64,000 nt of DNA from Streptomyces sp. LUP47B (GTDB taxonomy: Bacteria > Actinomycetota > Actinomycetes > Streptomycetales > Streptomycetaceae), in NCBI RefSeq assembly GCF_001746295.1, contig NZ_MJAH01000005.1, positions 117,723 through 181,722 of the forward strand, given 5' to 3'. Below, one piece after another: positions 57,653 to 64,000 of the stretch. The notes under the pieces were generated by a model that had not been told where the DNA came from, ran no database searches, and saw only the letters and a list, made by a program, of their open reading frames with translations. Made by a program: the position numbers and the translations under genes. Each line of letters starts with the position of its first letter. The first letter of the stretch is position 1.

Positions 57653-59074
57653 ATGGACGTCAGGGACGACGCGACCCGGGCCCACGCCCTCACGGACGAC
57701 GCTCCTCCCGCCGTCTCCCGGCGGCTGCGGCTCATCACGATCATCGCCACCTTCGGCGGACTGCTCTTCGGCTACGACACCGGCGTCATCAACGGCGCCC
57801 TGCCGTACATGACGGACGACCTCGGTCTGACCGCGGTCACCGAGGGCATGGTCACCAGCTCGCTGCTGCTGGGTGCCGCGCTGGGCGCGGTGATCGGCGG
57901 ACGGCTGTCGGACGCACGCGGACGGCGCCGTACGATTCTCGCCCTCGCGGTGCTGTTCTTCGTCGGGGCGCTGGGCTGCACGCTCGCGCCGACCACCGCG
58001 GTGATGGTGGTCGCGCGGTTCGTGCTCGGTCTCGCGGTCGGCGGCGCGTCGGTGACCGTGCCGGTGTACCTCGCCGAGGTCTCTCCCGCCGAGCGCCGTG
58101 GCGCGCTGGTCACCCGTAACGAACTCATGATCGTCAGCGGGCAGTTGCTCGCCTTCACCTCCAACGCGATCATCGCGCGGGCGGGCGGCGAGTCCGGCGG
58201 GGTGTGGCGATGGATGCTGGTGATCGCCACGATCCCGGCGGTGGTGCTGTGGTTCGGCATGCTGGTGATGCCGGAGAGCCCGCGCTGGCTGGCCTCGCAG
58301 ACGCGTTTCAACGAGGCCCTGGAGGTCCTGAAGCAGGTGCGTTCACGGCAGCGCGCCGAAGCCGAACTCGCCGAGGTGTCCGCGCTCGCCGTCAAGGAGG
58401 AGCAGCAACGGCTCGGCGGCTGGCAGGACATGAAGTCCACGCCGTGGATCCGCAAGCTGATGTTCGTCGGCTTCGGCATCGCGATCGTGCAGCAGATCAC
58501 CGGCGTCAACACGATCATGTACTACGGCACCCAGATCCTCACCGACGCCGGTTTCGCCGCCGACAGCGCGCTGACCGCGAACATCGCCAACGGTGTGATC
58601 TCGGTGCTGGCGACCTTCGTCGGGATCTGGCTGCTGGGCCGGGTACCCCGCCGCCCGATGCTGATGACCGGTCAGGCGGGCACTACAACGGCCCTGTTGC
58701 TCATCGGTGTCTTCTCGCTGGTGCTGCCCTCGGGCGACGCTCGCGCCTACGCCGTGCTCGCGATGACCGTCACGTTCCTCGCCTTCCAGCAGGGCGCGAT
58801 CTCGCCGGTGACCTGGCTGATGCTGTCGGAGATCTTCCCGATGCGGATGCGCGGCTTCGGCATGGGCGTGGCCGCCGTGGTGCTGTGGCTGACCAACTTC
58901 GTGATCGGCCTGGTCTTCCCGTCGCTGGTCTCCGGCATCGGGATCTCCAACACCTTCTTCCTGTTCGTGGTGGCGGGCGTCTTCTCCATCCTCTTCGTCA
59001 AGCGCTGCGTCCCCGAGACCAGGGGCCGCACCCTCGAAACCCTCGAAGCCGAACTCCGGGCGCGCTTCTCCTAG
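57653..59074 (+). CDS. iolT: Sugar porter MFS transporter, probable myo-inositol uptake
   Basis: This 473-residue protein has 12 predicted membrane helices. Sugar porter signatures are FGGLLFGYDTGVINGALPYM near residues 37-56, the RxGRR loop GRLSDARGRRRTI near 83, PVYLAEVSPAERRGALVTRNELMIVSGQ near 135-162, FGMLVMPESPRWLASQTRFNEAL near 200-222 and QQITGVNTIMYYG near 278-290. The C-terminal PETRGRTLE is also present. Homologues IolT1/IolT2 are proton-driven inositol importers. Position in the inositol operon supports that role; glucose or another polyol remains possible. Confidence 0.9.
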   Translation: MDVRDDATRAHALTDDAPPAVSRRLRLITIIATFGGLLFGYDTGVINGALPYMTDDLGLTAVTEGMVTSSLLLGAALGAVIGGRLSDARGRRRTILALAVLFFVGALGCTLAPTTAVMVVARFVLGLAVGGASVTVPVYLAEVSPAERRGALVTRNELMIVSGQLLAFTSNAIIARAGGESGGVWRWMLVIATIPAVVLWFGMLVMPESPRWLASQTRFNEALEVLKQVRSRQRAEAELAEVSALAVKEEQQRLGGWQDMKSTPWIRKLMFVGFGIAIVQQITGVNTIMYYGTQILTDAGFAADSALTANIANGVISVLATFVGIWLLGRVPRRPMLMTGQAGTTTALLLIGVFSLVLPSGDARAYAVLAMTVTFLAFQQGAISPVTWLMLSEIFPMRMRGFGMGVAAVVLWLTNFVIGLVFPSLVSGIGISNTFFLFVVAGVFSILFVKRCVPETRGRTLETLEAELRARFS

Positions 59075-59097
59075 TTACCACTCGTTAGGAAACGATC

Positions 59098-60114
59098 ATG
59101 ACTGTACGTGTAGGGGTGATCGGCGCCGGCTGGATCGGCCACGAGCACATCCGGCGTCTCACCCACACCGTGACCGGTGCCCGGGTCACCGCGGTCACCG
59201 ACATCGACGCGGCCCGTGCCGAGGCGGCGGCGGCACCGGTCGGCGCCCGGGTGTACGCGAGCGGCGCCGAGCTCATCGCGGCGGACGACGTCGACGCCGT
59301 CCTCGTGACGTCCTGGGGTCCCACCCACGCCGAGCACGTGCTGACCGCGATAGCCGCAGGAAAGCCGGTGTTCTGCGAGAAGCCGCTGGCCACCACCGCC
59401 GAGGACTGCCTGAGGATCGTCGAGGCGGAGACGGCCCACGGCCGCCGCCTGGTCCAGGTCGGCTTCATGCGCCGTTACGACGCCGGCTATCGCGAGATGA
59501 AGCAGGTCATCGAATCGGGCCGGATCGGTGAGCCGCTGATCGTGCACTGCGCCCACCGCAACCCGACCGTCCCGGAGTCGTACACCTCCGCCATGGCGGC
59601 CCTGGACACGGCCGTGCACGAGGTCGATGTGCTGCGCTGGCTCCTGGACGACGAGATCGTCTCCACCCAGGTGGTCACGCCGCGCGCCACGAGCAAGCGG
59701 TTCGCCCACCTCAAGGACCCTCAGATCATGCTCTTCGAGACGGCGAAGGGCGTCCGCATCGATCTGGAGGTCTTCGTCAACTGCCAGTACGGCTACGACA
59801 TCCAGTGCGAGGCGGTCGGCGAGGAGGGTCTCGTACGGCTGCCCGACCCGGCCGCGGTGGGTGTGCGGACCGCCGCCCAGCACAGCACCGAGGTGCTCAC
59901 GGACTGGGTGAGCCGCTTCCGGGACGCCTTCGACACCGAGTTCCGTGAGTGGATCGCGGGCCTCGCCGCCGGTGCCGAGCCCACCGGTCCGTCCGCCTGG
60001 GACGGGTACGCCGCCACCGTCATCACCGCCGCGACCGTCGAGGCCCTGGAGTCGGGCCTCGTCGTCGCCACGGACCTCAAGCCCCGTCCCGCCTTCTACG
60101 GAGGTGCCGCGTGA
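59098..60114 (+). CDS. iolG: Inositol 2-dehydrogenase-like Gfo/Idh/MocA oxidoreductase
   Basis: This 338-residue enzyme has the NAD motif RVGVIGAGWIGHEHIRRL at residues 3-20, the catalytic Lys in KPVFCEKPLATTAEDCLRI near 90-108, and GFMRRYDAGYREMKQ near 122 with AMAALDTAVHEVDVLRWLL near 163-181, which carries the catalytic Asp/His pair. It oxidises myo-inositol to 2-keto-myo-inositol, the entry step. GTTAGGAAAC precedes the ATG at 59098. Its stop overlaps the GTG of the next gene (GTGA). Confidence 0.9.
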   Translation: MTVRVGVIGAGWIGHEHIRRLTHTVTGARVTAVTDIDAARAEAAAAPVGARVYASGAELIAADDVDAVLVTSWGPTHAEHVLTAIAAGKPVFCEKPLATTAEDCLRIVEAETAHGRRLVQVGFMRRYDAGYREMKQVIESGRIGEPLIVHCAHRNPTVPESYTSAMAALDTAVHEVDVLRWLLDDEIVSTQVVTPRATSKRFAHLKDPQIMLFETAKGVRIDLEVFVNCQYGYDIQCEAVGEEGLVRLPDPAAVGVRTAAQHSTEVLTDWVSRFRDAFDTEFREWIAGLAAGAEPTGPSAWDGYAATVITAATVEALESGLVVATDLKPRPAFYGGAA

Positions 60115-60980
60115 AGATCGCCCTCGACCCGTACATGTTCCGCGCCCTGCCGATCGACGACATGGTGCGCACGGTGGCCGAACTCGGCTACGAATACATC
60201 GAGTTGTCGCCGCGCGACGACTTCATGCCGTTCTTCCTGCACCCGCGGGCGGACGACGAGCGCGTCGCGGAGCTGAAGAACGCCCTGCGCACGCACGGTG
60301 TGAAGCTGTCCTCCGTGCTGCCGCTGTACAAGTGGTCGTCGCCCGACGAGACCGAACGGCAGGCCGCCGTCCGCTACTGGAAGCGGATGATCGAGATCGC
60401 CGCGGACCTCGAATGCCCGCTGATGAACAGCGAGTTCAACGGCCGTCCCGAGCGCGCCGCCGAGAGCGAGGCCGCGTTCTGGAACTCGCTGGAGGAGCTG
60501 CTCCCGCTGTTCGAGCGCGAAGGCATCGCTCTGAACCTGGAGGCCCACCCCGACGACTTCTGCGAGGAGAACACCCCCGCGGTCGACCTGGTCCGGGCCA
60601 TCAACAAGCCCTGGGTGAACTACCTGTACTGCGCGCCGCACACCTTCCACCTCTCGGGCGCCTCGGAGGCCGGAGCGGACATCGCGAAGATGATGCGCTA
60701 CGCGGGTGACAAGCTCCAGCACGTGCACATCGCCGACTCCTTCAACCACAAGGGGTCGAGCGGCCTGCGCTACATCCTCAACCCGCCCGGCACCACGGCC
60801 CGCATCCACCAGCACCTGGACATCGGTCAGGGCGAGGTCGACTGGGACGCCTTCTTCGGCACCCTGCGCGAGCTGGACTTCGACGGCGTGGCGACAGCCT
60901 GTGTCTTCGCCTGGGAGGAGCGGGCGCACGAGTCCTCGGCGTTCATGCTGGACCGGATCAGCAAGGAGCTGGGCGGGTAG
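60111..60980 (+). CDS. Sugar phosphate isomerase/epimerase (IolH/IolI-like)
   Basis: This 289-residue AP_endonuc_2-fold TIM barrel has TVAELGYEYIELSPRDDFMPFF near residues 21-42, NSEFNGRPERAAESE near 103, ALNLEAHPDDFCEENT near 139-154 and LQHVHIADSFNHKG near 202-215 as metal-site segments. In inositol clusters such proteins interconvert ketoinositols (IolI) or have an unresolved role (IolH). The GTG at 60111 has GGAGG 6 nt upstream and overlaps the iolG stop. It ends the cluster. No clear terminator follows before the phosphatase gene 86 bp away. Confidence 0.85.
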   Translation: MKIALDPYMFRALPIDDMVRTVAELGYEYIELSPRDDFMPFFLHPRADDERVAELKNALRTHGVKLSSVLPLYKWSSPDETERQAAVRYWKRMIEIAADLECPLMNSEFNGRPERAAESEAAFWNSLEELLPLFEREGIALNLEAHPDDFCEENTPAVDLVRAINKPWVNYLYCAPHTFHLSGASEAGADIAKMMRYAGDKLQHVHIADSFNHKGSSGLRYILNPPGTTARIHQHLDIGQGEVDWDAFFGTLRELDFDGVATACVFAWEERAHESSAFMLDRISKELGG

Positions 60981-61066
60981 CCGGGGTCGCAACGGCGGGG
61001 CGTGCCACCGGGCCGGAGCGGGCCTGCATAACGTAGGGCCAGATCACCACCTGCCCGGGAGCACGC

Positions 61067-62188
61067 ATGACAGGTAGCCGCCGCAAGAGACCTGGCGACA
61101 CCTTCGACGCCATCGAGCCTCCGGGCAACGCCCAGCTGGTCGCCGGCGTGGTGACCGTGACGGGCCTGGTCGAGGTCCTCGGCACGCTGTCGGGGTCCGA
61201 GGTGTGGCTCCTGGGGCTCCTGGTGTTCCTGCCGGGCGCCGCCTCGGCGCTGGGCACGGTCCGGCAGACGACGTTCGTCGCCGTGTGGACGGCGATCGTC
61301 GTCACCGCCAGCGTGCTGCTGCGGAACCGCGACGGGGGTGACTGGTTCGACCGGCTCCTGCTGATCCTGTTCACCCTGGCCCTGGCGGCCACCTCCGTCT
61401 ACGCCTGCCACCGGCGGATCCGACGCGAGCACGCGATGCTGCGTCTGCGCTCCACCGCCGCGGCCATGCAGCGGCACATCCTGCACCCTCTCCCCCTGCT
61501 CACCGACGACGTCCTGGTCAACGGCGTGTACGAGCCGCTCCAGGAGGAACGGCTCGTCGGCGGCGACATCTACGACGTCGTCGACTCGCCCTTCGGGACC
61601 CGGGTGCTGATCGGGGACGTGCAGGGCAAGGGGCTCGCCGCCGTGGGCTCCGCGTTCGCCGTCATCGGCGCCTTCCGGGAGGCGGCCCACCGCGAGCCCA
61701 CCCTCACCGGGCTCGTGGACGCCCTGGACGCCGCCGTCGTGCGGCACAACTCCTATGCCCTGCACACCGGTGACGACGAACGCTTCGTCACCGCCCTCGT
61801 CGTCTGCGTCAACGCGGAGACCGAGGTCCAGGCCGTCAACTGCGGACACGTCCTGCCGCATGTGCTGTACGAGGGGACGATCAGCACTCCCGAGCTGGAT
61901 CCCGGCGTCCCGCTCGGCCTGGCCGAGCTCGCCCACGAGCCCACGACGGTGGGCTGGTTCGAGTTCCCCGAGGGCGCGACGCTGCTGCTGAGCACCGACG
62001 GCCTGACGGAGACCCGCTCCGCGGACGGCACGTTCTACCCGGTCGACGAGCGCCTGGCGGAGTACGTCGGCCTCTCCCCCACCGAGCTGCCGCCGGCCCT
62101 GCACGACGACGCCCGCGCGTTCGCCGGCAACGGTGGCCCGCACGACGACGTGGCCGTCCTGACGGTCCGCCGCTCTCCGCGCAGCTGA
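61067..62188 (+). CDS. Membrane-anchored SpoIIE/RsbU-type PP2C phosphatase
   Basis: This 373-residue protein has about three N-terminal membrane helices (residues 22-115: AQLVAGVVTVTGLVEVLG, VWLLGLLVFLPGAASALG, LLLILFTLALAATSVYAC), a short coiled linker (RRIRREHAMLRLRSTAAAMQRHILHPLP) and a PP2C domain. Metal-binding motifs are VGGDIYDVV, LIGDVQGKGLAAVGSAFAV and the C-terminal GGPHDDVAVLTVRR. Such phosphatases dephosphorylate anti-sigma antagonist proteins in partner-switching control. No kinase or antagonist gene is adjacent. The TDGLTE motif typical of the family is present (LLSTDGLTETRSADG). A hairpin follows the stop. Confidence 0.9.
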   Translation: MTGSRRKRPGDTFDAIEPPGNAQLVAGVVTVTGLVEVLGTLSGSEVWLLGLLVFLPGAASALGTVRQTTFVAVWTAIVVTASVLLRNRDGGDWFDRLLLILFTLALAATSVYACHRRIRREHAMLRLRSTAAAMQRHILHPLPLLTDDVLVNGVYEPLQEERLVGGDIYDVVDSPFGTRVLIGDVQGKGLAAVGSAFAVIGAFREAAHREPTLTGLVDALDAAVVRHNSYALHTGDDERFVTALVVCVNAETEVQAVNCGHVLPHVLYEGTISTPELDPGVPLGLAELAHEPTTVGWFEFPEGATLLLSTDGLTETRSADGTFYPVDERLAEYVGLSPTELPPALHDDARAFAGNGGPHDDVAVLTVRRSPRS

Positions 62189-62194
62189 GACCGC

Positions 62195-62215
62195 CCCACT
62201 TCGTCGAAAAGTGGG
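62195..62215 (+). terminator. Hairpin after the phosphatase gene
   Basis: A 7-bp stem CCCACTT/AAGTGGG closes a 7-nt loop, starting 7 bp after the stop codon. It is short, but its position fits a terminator. The remaining 150 bp up to the next gene shows nothing further. Confidence 0.6.
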
Positions 62216-62369
62216 TCAGAAGTGAAGACATGGTGCTAGGAATTGGCCACAACCGCTCATCCTGCGCACCTCTCCCCGAATCACCCGGCGCCCGATCTGA
62301 ACAACTACCCCGGTGCGCCGCGTTCTTAGGAGTGCAGGACGCGAGGCGAACCAGAACCGTGAGGCCATC

Positions 62370-64000
62370 TTGTCGAACACACCGTCCGCCCCCCGCAGGG
62401 GATGGGGGACCCGCAACTGGCGCGTGGCCAGAAAGCTCCAAGCCATCCTCCTCATCCCGGTGATCGTGGCCCTTGTCCTCGGTGGCATCCGCGTCAAGCG
62501 TTCCGTGGACACCTGGCAGGACGCCGACGACGCGGTCCGCGTGGCCGAACTGGTCCAGGCGGCCAACAAGTACGCCAGCGACGCCATCGACGAACGCGAT
62601 GTGTCGGTCATTCCCCTGGTCAAGGGCGACCGGACGTCGAGCGTGGTCGCCAAGGCCCGGGCCGTCACCGACGCGGACGCGAAGGCGTTCGACGAGGCAG
62701 TGGAACGGATGCCGCAGACCGCCGGGCTGCAGCGCCGGGTCCAGCTCGTCCGCACCGGCGAGAAGCAGCTCGCGACGGTGCGCGCGAACGCCTTCACCTC
62801 CCGGCTGACCGGCGTGCAGACCGAGGAGAGCTATCACGCCGTCCAGCACCCGCTGATGGAGATCTCCAACGAGCTCGGCTTCGGCAGCAGCAACCAGGCC
62901 AGCTTCGGCCGCACCCTCTACGCCGGCTCCCTCACCCAGGCCGCCGAATCCCTGATCCGGTCGATCGGCACCCACCTCCTCGTCGAGGACCGCGACAAGC
63001 TCGCCGAGGGCGAACTCCAGGTCCAGCTCGGCTCGTTCAGTTCCTACGTCTACCTCGAACAGGTCGCGCTCCAGGAGTACGCCGGCGCCGGCACCGCCGA
63101 CGACATGACGCGGCTGCGCAAGGCCCTGTCCGACGCGGAGAAGCGGGGCAAGGAGCAGGCCGAGAAGGCCCAGACGCAGGCCGAGGCGGCGGGGAAGACC
63201 TTCGTGGCCCCGCCGAGCCTGGAGAAGATGGCCGCCGAGATCGCCTCGGGCAAGTCGGCCGCGCAGCTCGCCGCGCAGGGCATCACGCCCGAGACGTTCT
63301 TCGCCGCCTCCACCCTCAGCTTCGACGCGTACCGCAGCGTCGAGGTGTACCTCACCGACAGCGCGCTCGCGGACGCCCACAGCATCGCCGACAACGCCCG
63401 CGACGACGCCGTCATCAACGCCGTACTGGTGCTCACCGCCGTCCTCGCCGCCTTCCTGCTCGCCGCCTGGGTGGCCCGGACGATGAGCACCAGCATGCGC
63501 CGGCTGAGCGCCTCGGCCCTCGAGATCGCCGAGCAGCGCCTGCCCGCGCTGCTCACCCAGCTCACCCGGGCCATCCCGGGCCGGGTCGACGCCCAGGTGG
63601 CGCGGATCCCGATCACCACCACGGACGAGATCGGCGAGGTCGCCCGCGCCTTCGACCATGTGCACCGCGAGGCCGTCAGGCTCGCCGCCGAACAGGCCCT
63701 GCTGCGCGCCAACATCAACACGATCTTCAGCAACCTGGCGCGCCGCAACCAGTCGCTGATCGAGCGGCAACTCGCCCTGATCACCGGTCTCGAGGACAAG
63801 GAGGCCGACCCCGACCAGCTGGAGAACCTCTTCAAGTTGGACCATCTGGCCACGCGTGTGCGCCGCAACGGCGAGAACCTCCTCGTGCTCGGCGGCGAGA
63901 CCCCCGCCCAGCAGTGGGACCAGCCGCTGCCCCTGGTCGACGTGATCCGCGCCGCCGCCTCGGAGGTGGAGCAGTACGAGCGGGTCGAGTTGTCGGGTGT
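62370..64000 (+). CDS. CvnA-like sensor histidine kinase with NIT-type sensing domain (3' end cut by window)
   Basis: The open frame starts at a TTG with GAGG 5 nt upstream and runs off the window (543 codons seen). After a basic leader, helix 1 is KLQAILLIPVIVALVLGGIR near residues 24-43. A long helical extracytoplasmic domain (about 45-350) follows, with MPQTAGLQRR and HPLMEISNELGFGSSNQASFGRTLYAGSLTQAAESLIRS in blocks, of the nitrate/nitrite-sensor (NIT) type. Helix 2 (VINAVLVLTAVLAAFLLAAWV), a HAMP segment (TTTDEIGEVARAFDHVHREAV) and the dimerisation helix INTIFSNLARRNQSLIERQLALI come next. In conservons the Roadblock, DUF742 and GTPase genes follow; they would lie just beyond the window. 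The ATPase domain is not reached. Confidence 0.88.
   Translation, partial: MSNTPSAPRRGWGTRNWRVARKLQAILLIPVIVALVLGGIRVKRSVDTWQDADDAVRVAELVQAANKYASDAIDERDVSVIPLVKGDRTSSVVAKARAVTDADAKAFDEAVERMPQTAGLQRRVQLVRTGEKQLATVRANAFTSRLTGVQTEESYHAVQHPLMEISNELGFGSSNQASFGRTLYAGSLTQAAESLIRSIGTHLLVEDRDKLAEGELQVQLGSFSSYVYLEQVALQEYAGAGTADDMTRLRKALSDAEKRGKEQAEKAQTQAEAAGKTFVAPPSLEKMAAEIASGKSAAQLAAQGITPETFFAASTLSFDAYRSVEVYLTDSALADAHSIADNARDDAVINAVLVLTAVLAAFLLAAWVARTMSTSMRRLSASALEIAEQRLPALLTQLTRAIPGRVDAQVARIPITTTDEIGEVARAFDHVHREAVRLAAEQALLRANINTIFSNLARRNQSLIERQLALITGLEDKEADPDQLENLFKLDHLATRVRRNGENLLVLGGETPAQQWDQPLPLVDVIRAAASEVEQYERVELSG

Noticed and set aside
62230..62463. A 77-codon + strand frame before the sensor kinase.
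   Set aside because: It overlaps the kinase start in another frame, has no family match and ends inside the kinase gene. The TTG at 62370 with GAGG fits the conserved kinase N-terminal end better.

Overview
The window is a stretch of high-GC actinobacterial chromosome, almost certainly Streptomyces or a very close relative. Third-position GC is extreme. GTG and TTG starts and ATGA/GTGA operon overlaps are common. Regulators are very dense (TetR, MarR, LacI, LysR, GntR, PucR-like, MmyB-like XRE, NarL), and the last gene resembles the CvnA-type sensor kinases of Streptomyces conservons. I see no tRNA, rRNA, integrase, transposase or CRISPR array. Identifications come from reading translated sequence and motifs; no database search was run.

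Layout. 1-5074: a four-gene molybdenum hydroxylase operon of the YagTSR/PaoABC type plus its XdhC-like maturation factor, divergent from a TetR gene with paired operators between them. 5248-8998: ABC exporter plus histidine kinase/response regulator operon. 9533-15746: pirin, two MarR-like genes, a PepSY membrane protein, peptide deformylase, a disulfide oxidoreductase and a thioredoxin. 15756-19465: a 4-hydroxybenzoate hydroxylase/aromatic aldehyde dehydrogenase pair with a LacI regulator. 19513-26748: TetR/FMN reductase pair, LysR, a small zinc ribbon protein, an F420-type oxidoreductase, an esterase, a PucR-like regulator and a MarR gene. 26749-27341: a gene-poor stretch with 144-bp direct repeats and the tail of a dead acyl-CoA ligase. 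27383-32712: a CoA-transferase, acyl-CoA dehydrogenase, GntR and EtfBA cluster. 32735-34391: SDR and XRE pair.

34397-39144: a beta-galactosidase (GH42) locus with a LacI regulator and two identical operators. Its ABC transporter is wrecked: the solute-binding protein gene is fused to the last codons of a permease gene, and the second permease gene is frameshifted. 39187-43682: a secreted metalloprotease, an orphan response regulator lacking every phosphorylation residue, an NDH-2-like oxidoreductase, DUF3224 and YceI proteins. 43726-49347: a hydroxyquinol pathway operon (flavin monooxygenase, ring-cleavage dioxygenase, maleylacetate reductase) divergent from an AcoR-like regulator. 49537-60980: a myo-inositol catabolic cluster (regulator, iolC, aldolase, iolB, iolD, mmsA, iolE, transporter, iolG, isomerase) in which iolB alone is degenerate and carries a Streptomyces interspersed repeat. 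61067-64000: a SpoIIE-type phosphatase and a truncated sensor kinase.

Taken together this is an accessory catabolic region: aromatic compounds, inositol, galactosides, acyl-CoA compounds and aldehydes. Each module sits next to a dedicated regulator, usually with a visible palindromic operator. The least expected items are the decayed genes inside otherwise intact operons, the two families of tandem intergenic repeats and the non-phosphorylatable response regulator.
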